NCBI RefSeq assembly: GCF_007995245.1
Contig: NZ_VCBA01000012.1
Location: 1 to 64,000 of the forward strand
DNA from: Tateyamaria sp. syn59
GTDB taxonomy: Bacteria > Pseudomonadota > Alphaproteobacteria > Rhodobacterales > Rhodobacteraceae
Direction of reading: 5' to 3'
DNA length: 64,000 nucleotides
The translations under genes and the position numbers were made by a program. A model generated the notes under the pieces. It was not told where the DNA came from. It did not search any database and saw nothing but the letters and a program-made list of their open reading frames with translations. Positions 34,677-43,871 of the stretch are shown here, piece by piece (position 1 is the first letter of the stretch; each line of letters begins with the position of its first letter).

Positions 34677-35141
34677 CTACTCCTTTGGCAAGCCGAACAT
34701 GGAACGCCATTTCTGCGCGCTCATGTTGCGACGGTAATCCGCCGTCATCCCGGGGTCGAGGGCCTCGATCAGCACGCGGTTTTCCAGCCATATCTCGACG
34801 CAGTCAAACGGTCCCCGATTGCAGATGCGTGCCGTCCAGCCGTTCTCGGCCCCGATGTCGAGGAGCTGTTATTTTAAAAGGCGTGAGGTCAGGCACACAT
34901 GCGTTGCCACTGGACGTGCGTCGGACCTGCCTTGGACAAAGGTGATCTGATCGGCGCCGCACTGCACCTCCGTTCCCTGGGGATACACTTCGATTGCAGT
35001 GCCACCATCTGCGGCATCAAAAGCAATGAAGGCATCGGGGCAGGGTGTGAACGGCAGGGCGTCACCGTCCATGATCCTTGCGAGAATGCCCGCGACATGC
35101 TGCGGGTTCTGAGCATCTATGGACAGGTGGGCGAGTGTCAT
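34677..35141 (-). pseudogene. VOC/glyoxalase-like protein gene interrupted by in-frame TAA
   Basis: ATG 35141 ([20 protein letters not shown]) overlaps the stop of the ABC ATPase gene (ATGA). The frame stops with TAA at 34871-34869 after 90 codons but continues in the same frame as DIGAENGWTARICNRGPFDCVEIWLENR to a TAG just before the aldehyde dehydrogenase start. The downstream part has no start codon near its beginning and reads as the C-terminal half of a vicinal-oxygen-chelate-type protein. I infer a nonsense mutation in a once intact gene of about 154 codons; the codons around the stop are AT-rich unlike their surroundings, so more than one base may have changed. Confidence 0.65.
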
Positions 35142-36694
35142 GTGATGGCCTCCGGTAAGGTGGGAGCGGCATCGATCAGTTGGCGGGTGTAGGGGTGTTG
35201 TGCCGCGCCAAAAACGGCTTCCGTCTCGCCTTGTTCCACGATCCTGCCGCGCTGCATCACCATCACGCGGTCGGTGATCGTGCGAACCACGCTCAGGTCG
35301 TGAGATATAAAGAGATAGGTCAGGTCGTATTGGCGACACAGATCGGCGATCAGGTCGAGGATTTGCGCGCGCACCGACACGTCGAGCGCACTCACCGCCT
35401 CGTCAAAGATCACCAGTTCTGGCCGGATGATCAGCGCGCGCGCAATGGCGAGCCGTTGGCGCTGCCCACCGGAGAATTGGTGCGGGTACTTCTGCGCATC
35501 TTCGGGCGACAAGCCGACATCGTTGAGGGCGGCTGCGATGCGCGCATCACGATCCTTGGGCGGCGTATCCAGCAGGTGGAAGGGTTCGGAAATCAGCCGG
35601 GCCACCAGGTGACGAGGGTTGAAACTGCCGTAGGGATCCTGAAACACAACCTGCATCTTGCGGCGCACGGATGAGTCGGTGACGGGTGTGCCGTCCAGGG
35701 TGATGGAGCCGCCCTGCACCGGCTCCAGCCCGAGGATGGCGCGCGTCAGGGTGGACTTGCCGCAGCCGCTTTCGCCCACCAGACCGACCCGCTCGCCGCG
35801 CCGGATGTCAAAGCTGACGTGATCCACCGCCCGATGTGTCCCCGCGGGGGCAAACAGGCGCGTGCGGGGCAGGGTGTAGTCGCGCACCACATTCTTGACC
35901 TGCAACAGCGGTGTGTCTTTGTTACTGTCTGGCAGATCGACGCGGTGGTTGGAGGCTGCGAGCAGGGCTTGGGTGTAGGGGTGTTTTGGGGCCGCCAGTA
36001 AGGCGGGCGTGTCGCCCGCCTCGACGACCTTGCCGCCGCGCATGACGGTGATCCGATCCGCTATCTCGGCGACGACGGCGAGGTCGTGGGTGATCATCAG
36101 AAGGCCCATGCCATCCTCGGCGGCGAGTTGTTTGAGCAGATCGAGGATTTGCGCTTGGGTGGTGACATCCAGCGCAGTTGTCGGCTCGTCCGCGATCAGC
36201 AGCTTTGGCCCACAGGCGATTGCGATAGCGATGACAACCCGCTGGCGCTGGCCACCGGACAGTTCGTGCGGGTAGCGGGTGAGGGGGATCGCTTGCAGGC
36301 CAACACGGTCCAGCACGTCACGTGCTCGTTTCAGCGAGTCGAGGTCCGGGCGGTGTAGTCTGACGGTTTCAGAGACTTGCGCACCGATGGTCTGCACCGG
36401 ATTCAGCGCAGTCATCGGCTCCTGGAACACCATGCCGACCAGATCGCCGCGTAGAGTGCAGAGCGTCGCCTCGTCCAGCATCAGGAGGTCATGGCCGTCC
36501 AGGGTGATCCGGCCAGTCGCCTCCGCTCCGCTTGGCAGCAGTTGCATGACCGCCAGCGCCGTCATCGACTTGCCCGAGCCGCTTTCACCGGTGACGGCCA
36601 CCACCTCGCCTGCCTCAAGCGTCAGCGATACATCCTGCAGGATAAGCGTGCCCGTGATGGAGAGCGACAGGTTCCGGATGTCGAGCAGGCTCAT
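35138..36694 (-). CDS. Oligopeptide/dipeptide-type ABC transporter, fused double ATPase
   Basis: A 518-residue fusion of two ABC domains (DppD-DppF or GsiA/YejF type). Walker A motifs: GESGSGKS (36-43) and GESGCGKS (307-314); signatures LSGGQRQRV (145-153) and [10 protein letters not shown]; each half has the oligopeptide-binding extension, e.g. [10 protein letters not shown]. It energises uptake through the two permeases upstream. Two repeats lie inside: a one-mismatch copy of the 16-bp palindrome in the interdomain linker (encoding APAGT, 282-286) and a REP-like stem at 36002-36020. Overlaps the permease gene by 4 bases. Confidence 0.92.
   Translation of the reverse strand: MSLLDIRNLSLSITGTLILQDVSLTLEAGEVVAVTGESGSGKSMTALAVMQLLPSGAEATGRITLDGHDLLMLDEATLCTLRGDLVGMVFQEPMTALNPVQTIGAQVSETVRLHRPDLDSLKRARDVLDRVGLQAIPLTRYPHELSGGQRQRVVIAIAIACGPKLLIADEPTTALDVTTQAQILDLLKQLAAEDGMGLLMITHDLAVVAEIADRITVMRGGKVVEAGDTPALLAAPKHPYTQALLAASNHRVDLPDSNKDTPLLQVKNVVRDYTLPRTRLFAPAGTHRAVDHVSFDIRRGERVGLVGESGCGKSTLTRAILGLEPVQGGSITLDGTPVTDSSVRRKMQVVFQDPYGSFNPRHLVARLISEPFHLLDTPPKDRDARIAAALNDVGLSPEDAQKYPHQFSGGQRQRLAIARALIIRPELVIFDEAVSALDVSVRAQILDLIADLCRQYDLTYLFISHDLSVVRTITDRVMVMQRGRIVEQGETEAVFGAAQHPYTRQLIDAAPTLPEAIT
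35837..35852. repeat. 16-bp palindrome, copy 10 (one mismatch)
   Basis: TGTCCCCGCGGGGGCA, differing from the core at 35850. It is 32 kb from the other nine copies, inside the linker of the ABC ATPase gene. Confidence 0.7.
36002..36020 (-). repeat. REP-like stem inside the ABC ATPase gene
   Basis: GGCGGGCG-TGT-CGCCCGCC, the reverse complement of the stem after pufC (23896-23914), with the matching TTACT tail on the minus strand. It encodes part of [11 protein letters not shown], a region of normal length for the family, so it either replaced existing codons or is a chance match. Confidence 0.5.
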
Positions 36695-37506
36695 ACCCGC
36701 GTCACCCGCAGTTTCGGATCAAGCGCGTCGCGCAGCCCGTCGCCGAGCAGGTTCAAGCCCAGCACCGTCAGGATGATCGCGAAGCCCGGCACCAGCGCCA
36801 TGTGCGGTGCGATGCTGACCAGCGTTTGTGCATCGGCCAGCATCCGGCCCCAGCTTGGCGTCGGGGGCTGCGCGCCAAGGCCGACATAGGACAGCGCTGC
36901 TTCGGCCAGAATACCGAGGCTGAATTGGATCGTTGCCTGCACAATCAGCAGGTTCGCGATATTGGGCAGGATGTGTTCGACGCTGATCCGCGCCGCGCCC
37001 TTGCCTGCCACGCGCGCGGCAAGGATGAACTCGCGCGCCCAGAGCGGCAGGGCGCCGCCGCGCGTGACACGGGCGAAGACGGGGATGTTGAAGATGCCGA
37101 TGGCGATGATCGCGTTGATCGCGCCTGCGCCGAAGATGGCGGTGATCAGGATGGCGATCACGAGGCTCGGGAAGGCAAAGATCAGGTCGTTGCCGCGCAT
37201 GATCACCTCGTCCACCCAACCACCTTGTCGCGCCGCGGCCCACAGGCCCAAGGGTACGCCGAGCCCGATGCCGATGCCCACGGCGACGCAGGCCACTGCG
37301 ATGGACGTGCGCGCGCCCACCATGATCATCGAAAAGAGGTCTCGGCCGAAGTGATCGGTGCCGAACCAGTGCGTGCCGTTGGGCGTTTGCAGCCGTTCGG
37401 GGATGTTCATCGCGCTGTGGTCGAAGGGGGTCCAGACAAAGGACGCGAGCGCGGCGACCAGCATCAGGGCGGATAGTATCCCACCGATGATCAGCGTCCG
37501 GTTCAA
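36691..37506 (-). CDS. ABC transporter permease, DppC type
   Basis: A 271-residue permease with an N-terminal helix, the periplasmic stretch HWFGTDHFGRDLFSMIMVGART typical of DppC/OppC, and the EAA loop (AARVAGKGAARISVEHILPN). It starts at a TTG (37506) whose last two bases overlap the upstream permease stop (TTGA). Membrane component for the peptide-type importer. Confidence 0.9.
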   Translation of the reverse strand: MNRTLIIGGILSALMLVAALASFVWTPFDHSAMNIPERLQTPNGTHWFGTDHFGRDLFSMIMVGARTSIAVACVAVGIGIGLGVPLGLWAAARQGGWVDEVIMRGNDLIFAFPSLVIAILITAIFGAGAINAIIAIGIFNIPVFARVTRGGALPLWAREFILAARVAGKGAARISVEHILPNIANLLIVQATIQFSLGILAEAALSYVGLGAQPPTPSWGRMLADAQTLVSIAPHMALVPGFAIILTVLGLNLLGDGLRDALDPKLRVTRV

Positions 37507-38450
37507 GTGCGCGCCCTCAGCCGTGGGTCGACGGCAGCGTATGCCAGATCGACCAGGAAATTGACCGTGATCACGGCAAAGACGAGGAGCATCGTGACCG
37601 ACTCCACCACGATAAGGTCGCGGGCTGAGATGCTTTGAAAAATCAGCCGCCCAAGACCGGGGAGGTAGAACACCTGTTCGATGATGATGCCCCCGGCAAG
37701 CAGGAACGAGAATTGCAGGCCCAGGATCGTCAGCACCGGGATCATGGCGTTGCGCAGCCCGTGGCGGCGCAGGGCCTGCGCGCGGCTTAGCCCCTTGGCC
37801 CGCGCTGTGCGCATGAAATCCTCGTCCAGCACATCCAGCAGGGCGGATCGCATGACGCGGGCGAGGATCGCCGCTTGTGGCAAGGCAAGAGCGATGGCGG
37901 GCAGGGTGAGGGATTTCATGGCCGCCCAGACCCCTTCGTCCCAACCGGTAAAGCCACCCGCGCTGAACCAGCGCAGATTGATGGCAAAGATCAGCACCAG
38001 GATCATTGCGAACCAGAAATTCGGGATTGCGACGCCTATTTGCGTGGCGCCCATCACGCTGACATCGCCCGCCTTGCCCCGGCGCGACGCGGCGTAGATG
38101 CCTGCCGGAAATGCGATGAGCGTCGACAGCGTCAGCGCATAGAGTGCAAGTGGTAGCGACACCCAGAGCCGGTCGGCAATCATCTCCGACACTGGTGTGC
38201 GGTACTGATAGGAGGTGCCGAAATCGCCCTGCATCATCCCCCCGACCCAAGCGAGGTACCGCTGCCATTTCGGTTGATCGAGCCCCAGTTCAGCGCGCAG
38301 GGCGGCAAGCGTGTCTTCCGCCGCGTTGATCCCCAGCATGAAAGAGGCCGGATCGCCAGGCGCCACCTCGATCACTGCGAAGATGACCAGCGACGCGATG
38401 GCGAGGCTGACGATCAGAGACAGGAGCCGTTTGAAGGTGTAGCGCAGCAT
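37503..38450 (-). CDS. ABC transporter permease, DppB type
   Basis: A 315-residue DppB/OppB-type permease: MLRYTFKRLLSLIVSLAIAS, the conserved VAPGDPASFMLG, LGLDQPKWQRYLAW and the EAA loop RTARAKGLSRAQALRRHGLRN. It begins 12 bases after the TetR gene and leads the transporter genes. Confidence 0.92.
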   Translation of the reverse strand: MLRYTFKRLLSLIVSLAIASLVIFAVIEVAPGDPASFMLGINAAEDTLAALRAELGLDQPKWQRYLAWVGGMMQGDFGTSYQYRTPVSEMIADRLWVSLPLALYALTLSTLIAFPAGIYAASRRGKAGDVSVMGATQIGVAIPNFWFAMILVLIFAINLRWFSAGGFTGWDEGVWAAMKSLTLPAIALALPQAAILARVMRSALLDVLDEDFMRTARAKGLSRAQALRRHGLRNAMIPVLTILGLQFSFLLAGGIIIEQVFYLPGLGRLIFQSISARDLIVVESVTMLLVFAVITVNFLVDLAYAAVDPRLRART

Positions 38451-38462
38451 ATTGCCCGCAGG

Positions 38463-39095
38463 CTAGGCGGGCGGTTCCGTGCAGGCAAGCACGTCCGTGA
38501 GCGCGCCCAGATCGCGGGCGATCGTGGCCATGGCGAGGCCCCGGATGGTTGAGATGTAGCAGTCTTGCGACCAGCCGCAGGTTTGGGTCAGATTCTCCCA
38601 ATTGCGCACTGACAGCAGCGTCCACAGAAGGTCGGTTGCCTGTTCGATGTCGGTGTTGGGGGGCAGAGACCCGTCTTCGGCCAGCGCGTTGACAGCGGCA
38701 GCGCAGCCCTCGCGCATATCCTGCATGCGGGTGTTCCAGGCCGCGGCGGCTTCGGCATCTGTGTCCGTGACTGCCATGATGGCCCGCGCCACACCGTAGA
38801 TCTTGGGGATATAGTTGCCCCAGGCGGTGACAAAGGCGTCGAGCCGTTCGGCACCTGACCGCGCGCCACGGCTGGGGGCGAGGGCGGCATCTACCTGGTT
38901 TTGCTGATCCTGGTAGCGCGTGGCGGCGACCAGCAAATCGGTGCGGCTGGGGAAATGCAGATATACCGCCTGTCGGCTGATGCCCGTGGCCCGCGCGATG
39001 TCGGTCATCGTGGGCAGCTTGGCGTTTGGTCGTTCGAGCAGTCCCAGCGTGGCCTGAACGATCTTGGTCGGGGTGTCGATTGTTTCGCTTGACAT
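38463..39095 (-). CDS. TetR-family transcriptional regulator
   Basis: A 210-residue TetR-type protein with an N-terminal helix-turn-helix (TMTDIARATGISRQAVYLHFPSRTDLL, about 33-60) and a divergent helical ligand-binding domain. It is the first gene of the operon, so autoregulation is likely, and a 32-bp concentric palindrome (39114-39145) in the gap to the divergent quinone reductase is the probable operator. Start taken as ATG 39095. Confidence 0.9.
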   Translation of the reverse strand: MSSETIDTPTKIVQATLGLLERPNAKLPTMTDIARATGISRQAVYLHFPSRTDLLVAATRYQDQQNQVDAALAPSRGARSGAERLDAFVTAWGNYIPKIYGVARAIMAVTDTDAEAAAAWNTRMQDMREGCAAAVNALAEDGSLPPNTDIEQATDLLWTLLSVRNWENLTQTCGWSQDCYISTIRGLAMATIARDLGALTDVLACTEPPA

Positions 39096-39113
39096 GCTGT
39101 CAAGAAGCACATA

Positions 39114-39145
39114 CTTGACACGTTGTCAATTGACACTGTGTCAAG
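39114..39145. promoter_or_regulatory. Concentric-palindrome operator for the TetR regulator
   Basis: CTTGACAC (39114-39121) and GTGTCAAG (39138-39145) are exact inverted repeats, and between them TGTCAATTGACA (39124-39135) is a second perfect palindrome on the same centre. The only unpaired positions of the 32-bp symmetry are two base pairs. TTGACA hexamers within it could serve as -35 elements for both directions. It would control the operon and the divergent quinone reductase. Confidence 0.8.
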
Positions 39146-39165
39146 CAAGCGATGGAGACGAAGCA

Positions 39166-39735
39166 ATGACCAAACGTATTTTTATCTGGGTGGCGCATCC
39201 CAAGGCTGGATCGCTGAACGCAGCACTGGCGGAACGCTATGCAAAGGGCGCACGGGCCAAGGGAGCTGACGTGCGGATTATGCACCTGGCGGACATGGCG
39301 CCGGAGGCTGGCTACAGCGAGGGGCAGGACCTCTCGCCCGACATCCAGGTCTGGCAGGACAACATAAGCTGGGCCGATCACGTGATGATCGTCCACCCCT
39401 ATTGGTGGGGCGCGATGCCCGCGCAGGCCAAAGCGGTGATGGATGCCGGTCTGCAGTCGGGTTTTGCTTACAAGTATCACGGGCGAGGCCTCGGTTGGGA
39501 CAAGCTGCTTGACGGGCGGACAGGAGACGCGATCATCACGGCGGACACGCCCACCTGGTTGGACACGCTGCTGTATCGCAGCCCCGGGCGCCGGGTGATG
39601 CGCAACCAGGTGATGAAATTTGTCGGAGTGAAGCCGCGCAACGTCGTGTTGTTCGGGTCGGTCAAACTGGCCAAGCCGGAAAAGATCGCGCGCTGGCTGT
39701 CACGTGCAGAAAGCATGGGGGCCGCGGCGGCGTGA
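39166..39735 (+). CDS. NAD(P)H-dependent flavodoxin-like quinone oxidoreductase
   Basis: A 189-residue protein of the NQO1/MdaB/KefF flavodoxin-fold family: MTKRIFIWVAHPKAGSLN, HPYWWGAMPAQAKAVMD and a C-terminal basic tail. It reduces quinones by two electrons with bound flavin. Divergent from the TetR gene across the shared operator, a layout typical of a regulator controlling a detoxifying reductase. Confidence 0.87.
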   Translation: MTKRIFIWVAHPKAGSLNAALAERYAKGARAKGADVRIMHLADMAPEAGYSEGQDLSPDIQVWQDNISWADHVMIVHPYWWGAMPAQAKAVMDAGLQSGFAYKYHGRGLGWDKLLDGRTGDAIITADTPTWLDTLLYRSPGRRVMRNQVMKFVGVKPRNVVLFGSVKLAKPEKIARWLSRAESMGAAAA

Positions 39736-39774
39736 TCCCCTCGTCATGCAGGGTGTTGCACCTATGTTAGGGCG

Positions 39775-40875
39775 ATGCTGCACCGCCCTCTGTTTATCGG
39801 ATCGGAGATCTACCGAGGATCCTCCTATGGCGCGTGGCACCCTCTGCGGGTGCCGCGTGTCTCGACCGTGATCGACCTCAGCCGGGCGATGGGGTGGTTG
39901 CCGAGTGAAGTGTATGTCCCCAGCCCGCGCGCCAAACCGAACGCGTTGACCATCTGGCACACCCCCGACTATTTGTCGGCCCTGCACGCCGCCGAGGCTG
40001 CGCAATACGTATCGGACGACGTGCGCCAGCGCCACGGGCTCGGCTCATCAAACAACCCTGTTTTTCCCGAAATGTACCGTCGCCCTGCCACGGCAGCAGG
40101 CGGATCGCTGCTGGCGGGCGAGCTGCTGCGAGATGGAGGCATTGTCTATCACCCGGCCGGAGGCACGCATCATGCGATGCCGGACCGAGCAGGTGGCTTT
40201 TGCTATCTCAACGACCCGGTGCTCGCCATCCTGTCGCTGCGTCGCAACGGCGCGGATCGCATCGCCTATGTGGACATTGATGCGCATCACCCGGACGGGG
40301 TGGAAGTGGCCTTTGCCGATGACCCTGACGTGATGATGATCTCGGTTCACGAGGACGGGTTGTGGCCGCGCACCGGTCCGTTGGGGACCACCGACACGCT
40401 CGTCAACCTGCCCGTGCCGCGCGGTTTGAATGACGATGAGATGGCGTTGATCCGTGATCAGGTGATCCTGCCGCGCATCGCGGATTTCAAACCGGATGCC
40501 ATCGTCCTGCAGTGCGGCGCCGACGGAGTGGAGGAAGACCCGCAAGCGCACCTGTCGCTGTCGAACAACGCGCATTGGGCTGTGGTGCGCGGCCTGATCG
40601 GCATGGCCCCGCGCCTGCTGGTGCTGGGCGGGGGTGGCTATAACCCTTGGTCTGTCGGCAGGCTCTGGACCGGGGTCTGGGCGACCCTAAACGGCTATGA
40701 CGTACCCGGTCGTATCGAGGGCGCAGGAGAGGATGTGCTGCGCGCCTTGCGCTTTGACGGCAACCGGCGGGGCAAGAACCCGCCCGACCACTGGTTCACG
40801 ACCCTGCAGGACACTCCACGAAACGGCCCTATCCGGGACGAGATCCTCGAAAGGATCCTTCATCTTGCCAGATAA
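39775..40875 (+). CDS. Histone-deacetylase superfamily amidohydrolase
   Basis: A 366-residue class of AcuC/acetylpolyamine amidohydrolases. Zinc and catalytic motifs: GGTHHA (general-base His pair), GFCYLNDPVLAI, DIDAHHPDGVE (Zn ligands Asp and His), CGADGVEEDP, GGGGY with the catalytic Tyr. It would remove acyl groups from lysine or polyamines. It begins 39 bases after the quinone reductase gene with a weak Shine-Dalgarno. Its last codons and stop lie in the dispersed repeat at 40858-40911. Confidence 0.88.
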   Translation: MLHRPLFIGSEIYRGSSYGAWHPLRVPRVSTVIDLSRAMGWLPSEVYVPSPRAKPNALTIWHTPDYLSALHAAEAAQYVSDDVRQRHGLGSSNNPVFPEMYRRPATAAGGSLLAGELLRDGGIVYHPAGGTHHAMPDRAGGFCYLNDPVLAILSLRRNGADRIAYVDIDAHHPDGVEVAFADDPDVMMISVHEDGLWPRTGPLGTTDTLVNLPVPRGLNDDEMALIRDQVILPRIADFKPDAIVLQCGADGVEEDPQAHLSLSNNAHWAVVRGLIGMAPRLLVLGGGGYNPWSVGRLWTGVWATLNGYDVPGRIEGAGEDVLRALRFDGNRRGKNPPDHWFTTLQDTPRNGPIRDEILERILHLAR

Positions 40876-40911
40876 ACTCCGGGGGGAGGCGCAGCCGGGG
40901 GGCTGGCCCCC
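40858..40911 (-). repeat. Dispersed hairpin-tail repeat, inverted copy
   Basis: On the minus strand: hairpin GGGGGC-CA-GCCCCC (40911-40898), then a tail AGTTTATCTGGCAAGATGAA differing by three bases from the bchB and bchY-bchZ copies. It overlaps the C-terminal codons of the deacetylase-like gene and fills the gap to the convergent cupin gene; the hairpin may terminate transcription. Confidence 0.75.
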
Positions 40912-40918
40912 AACCACC

Positions 40919-41332
40919 CTATCCTACGTAGTCTGCGTCGCTGACCTGTTCGATCCATGTGGCCGCGGACCCATCCTCCGCCTCTTGCATGGCGATGTGC
41001 GTCATTGCGGTGTCGGGACCAGCGCCATGCCAATGTTCGACACCGGGCGGGATCCAGACTGTGTCACCGGCCCGGATCGTCTGCGGTTTTTCTCCGCGCA
41101 GGCAGATACGCCCTGACCCCTGCGTTACGTGCAGCGTCTGACCCAGCGGATGTGTGTGCCACGCGGTGCGGGCGCCCGGAGCGAAATGCACCGAAAGTGC
41201 GTGCAAACGGGCGGGTGCCTCGGCAGAAATGATGGGGTCCTGCCAGACGTCTCCGGTGAAGTAGTCGGGGTTGGCACGTGCGCTGGGGCGGCTGCCTGCG
41301 GGGTGGATGATCATATCCGTGTCCTTTGTCAT
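40919..41332 (-). CDS. Cupin-domain protein ((R)-mandelonitrile-lyase-like)
   Basis: A 137-residue cupin with motif 1 PGARTAWHTHPLGQTLHVTQG and motif 2 GDTVWIPPGVEHWHGA. The ending TWIEQVSDADY and overall length resemble bacterial cupins annotated as hydroxynitrile-lyase-like or carboxymuconolactone-linked. Role unknown. ATG 41332 or 41314 could be the start. Confidence 0.85.
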   Translation of the reverse strand: MTKDTDMIIHPAGSRPSARANPDYFTGDVWQDPIISAEAPARLHALSVHFAPGARTAWHTHPLGQTLHVTQGSGRICLRGEKPQTIRAGDTVWIPPGVEHWHGAGPDTAMTHIAMQEAEDGSAATWIEQVSDADYVG

Positions 41333-41425
41333 ACGGTGGCGCGTTGTCCTCTCGGAAAGACAGAGTGGCAGATCGGCCCTTCGGGGAGGATTTTTTTGAA
41401 ACAGGGAAGGTTTGGACCCCTGCGC

Positions 41426-42895
41426 CTATTCGGCCCAGCTGACGCCTGTGAGGTCCGTGGCCTGGGTCGGCGCATTGGTCCACAGGCCCTGCACGCCTGC
41501 CTTGGCGACCGACAGTTGCGCCAGCTGGAAGAGGTAGCCGTTGACGGCATCATTGGCGATGATTTCTTGCGCCTTGGCCATCAGGTTGGTGCGCGTGTCG
41601 GGGTCTGTCGTGCTGTTGAGTGTCGTTATCAACTCTTGGAAGGCCGGGTTGTCGTATTGGAAGTAATAGTCCGGGTTGGCATAGATCCCGATGTCCATCG
41701 GCTCGGTATGGCTGACGATGGTCAGGCCGAAATTCTTGCCCCGAAACACGGTTTCCAGCCATTGCGCCCATTCGACATTGATGATCTCGGCTTGGATCCC
41801 GACCTCGGCCAGTTGAGCGGCGATGATCTCGCCCCCGCGACGGGCGTAGGAGGGGGGTGGGAGGTGCAGTGTCGTCTCGAACCCGTTTTCCATACCTGCC
41901 TCGGCCAGCAGGGCGCGCGCCTTTTCCGGATCGTAATCGGATCCGCCTGTCAGGTCGACATAGGCCGGGTTGTGCGGCGCGAAGTGGGTGCCGATGGGCG
42001 TTCCGTAACCGAACATCGCACCGTCAATGATCGCCTGCCGATCAATGGCGTGGGCCAGCGCTTGCCGGACGCGCAGATCGTCAAAAGGGGCCTGCGCGTT
42101 GTTCGTGGACAGGATCGTTTCGCCTTCGGTGCTTCCGATGAGGACCTGGAACCGTGGATCAGCTTCGAATTGCGGCAGGTTCTCAGGCGCGGGGAAGCCG
42201 GTGAACACGTCCACATCCTCGGCCATGACGGCGGCAAAGGCAGCGGTGGGGTCCGAGATGAATTTGAACGTCGCTTCGGTCAGCGCGGGGGCCTCGCCCC
42301 AGTAGCCGTCATATTGGCTGATCCGGATGCTGTCGCCTTGCGTCCATTCATCGAATTTGAAGGGGCCGGTGCCGATGGGCTGCTGTTTGATGGTCTCGAT
42401 GCTCTCTGGCGCGACAATGACCGCATCGCCCCATGCGAGGTTGAAAAGCAGGTTGCCGTTGGGCTCGCTTAAGGTCATGCGCACGGTCTGCGGGTCGACC
42501 ACCTCGACCGCACTGATCGTGGTATAGAGCGCCTTTTGCGCGTTGGCGCTGTCGTCAGCCAGGATACGGTCGAAGGAGAATTTCACGTCTGCGGCGTCCA
42601 TGGCGGTGCCGTCGTGAAAGGTGACCCCTTCGCGCAGCGCAAAGGTGTAGGTCAGACCATCATCCGAGATTTCCCAGCTTGCTGCCAGCCCCGGCACGAC
42701 CGACCCGTCACCCATGAAGCGCGTCAGCCCCTCGAACACGTTGGAATAAAGCACCGAGTCGATGGCGCCCGCCGCCCCCGAAGTAGGATCGAGATGCGGG
42801 GGTTCGAGCTGCATCGCCACGGTGATGTCAGTTTTGGCCCAGGCACTTGTGGCAAGGACAAAAGTCGCAGCGGTCATCATCAGTCGGTTGAGCAT
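41426..42895 (-). CDS. Peptide/nickel-type ABC transporter substrate-binding protein
   Basis: A 489-residue SBP family 5 protein with an N-terminal signal peptide (about 1-23, cut after SAWA) and the family stretch [29 protein letters not shown]. The best start is ATG 42895, with GGGGAG 6 bases before it. It probably feeds the ABC transporter at 35138-38450, from which it is separated by four genes including the TetR gene, on the same strand. Divergent from panB. Confidence 0.92.
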   Translation of the reverse strand: MLNRLMMTAATFVLATSAWAKTDITVAMQLEPPHLDPTSGAAGAIDSVLYSNVFEGLTRFMGDGSVVPGLAASWEISDDGLTYTFALREGVTFHDGTAMDAADVKFSFDRILADDSANAQKALYTTISAVEVVDPQTVRMTLSEPNGNLLFNLAWGDAVIVAPESIETIKQQPIGTGPFKFDEWTQGDSIRISQYDGYWGEAPALTEATFKFISDPTAAFAAVMAEDVDVFTGFPAPENLPQFEADPRFQVLIGSTEGETILSTNNAQAPFDDLRVRQALAHAIDRQAIIDGAMFGYGTPIGTHFAPHNPAYVDLTGGSDYDPEKARALLAEAGMENGFETTLHLPPPSYARRGGEIIAAQLAEVGIQAEIINVEWAQWLETVFRGKNFGLTIVSHTEPMDIGIYANPDYYFQYDNPAFQELITTLNSTTDPDTRTNLMAKAQEIIANDAVNGYLFQLAQLSVAKAGVQGLWTNAPTQATDLTGVSWAE

Positions 42896-43037
42896 AATCA
42901 TCTCCCCATGGGTGCGATTTACTACAGCTTTCCCGCAAACGTGGCGTCGTGCAAGGGTGGTGCGCGGTTTGTACAGTGGCGCACGGGACGCAGGGCTGGT
43001 ATCTGCCCCCGCGACACGACCAGCGAAAGGCCCCAGG

Positions 43038-43871
43038 ATGAGCGCCACCGCCCGCAAGACCGCCCCCTTGCCCGATGACATTCGAGCCATGAAGGGTGGC
43101 ACGCCGATTGTCAGCCTCACGGCCTACACGACGCCGATGGCGCAAATGATGGATGCCCATTGCGACTTTGTCCTCGTCGGTGACAGCGTAGGCATGGTGC
43201 TGCACGGGTTGCCATCCACGCTGGGTGTGACCATGGACATGATGGTGATGCACGGGCAGGCGGTTGCGCGGGGGCTGTCTTCGGCGATGCTGGTGATCGA
43301 CATGCCGTTCGGCTCCTACGAAGAAGGCCGGGAACAGGCGTTTCGCAATGCAGCAAGGCTGATGGCCGAGACGGGCGCAGGGGCTGTGAAGCTGGAAGGC
43401 GGGGTTGCGATGGCCGATACCATTGCCTTTCTGGTCGCGCGCGGCATTCCGGTGATGGCCCATGTGGGTTTGACGCCGCAGTCCATCAACACGCTGGGTG
43501 GCTACAAGGTGCAGGGGCGCGGCGATGCCGGCGATGCGTTGAAAGCTGATGCGCAGGCCGTGGCCGAAGCCGGCGCCTTTGCCGTGGTGCTGGAGAAGGT
43601 GCCGGAAACCCTCGCCGACGACATCACGGCGGCCGTGGACATCCCGACCATCGGGATCGGGGCGTCGGCAGGCTGCGATGGGCAGATCCTTGTGGTCGAC
43701 GACATGCTGGGCCTGTTCACTGCGTTCAAGGCGAAGTTCGTGAAACGCTATGCCGAATTGGGCAACGAAGGCGAGGCGGCCATCGCCGCCTATGCCGAAG
43801 ACGTGCGCGCACGCCGGTTTCCGGGGCCGGAGCATGTGTTTGGGGATGCCGTTCCTGGGGCCAAGGCATGA
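43038..43871 (+). CDS. panB: 3-methyl-2-oxobutanoate hydroxymethyltransferase
   Basis: A 277-residue PanB, making ketopantoate in pantothenate synthesis. Characteristic are [42 protein letters not shown] and [22 protein letters not shown] 43038 is selected; upstream in-frame codons overlap the divergent SBP promoter. Overlaps panC by 4 bases. Confidence 0.95.
   Translation: MSATARKTAPLPDDIRAMKGGTPIVSLTAYTTPMAQMMDAHCDFVLVGDSVGMVLHGLPSTLGVTMDMMVMHGQAVARGLSSAMLVIDMPFGSYEEGREQAFRNAARLMAETGAGAVKLEGGVAMADTIAFLVARGIPVMAHVGLTPQSINTLGGYKVQGRGDAGDALKADAQAVAEAGAFAVVLEKVPETLADDITAAVDIPTIGIGASAGCDGQILVVDDMLGLFTAFKAKFVKRYAELGNEGEAAIAAYAEDVRARRFPGPEHVFGDAVPGAKA

Noticed and set aside
41380-41402. A hairpin followed by seven T on the plus strand
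   Set aside because: Stem CCC-TTC-GGG is very short and both flanking genes run on the minus strand, so a functional plus-strand terminator is unlikely.
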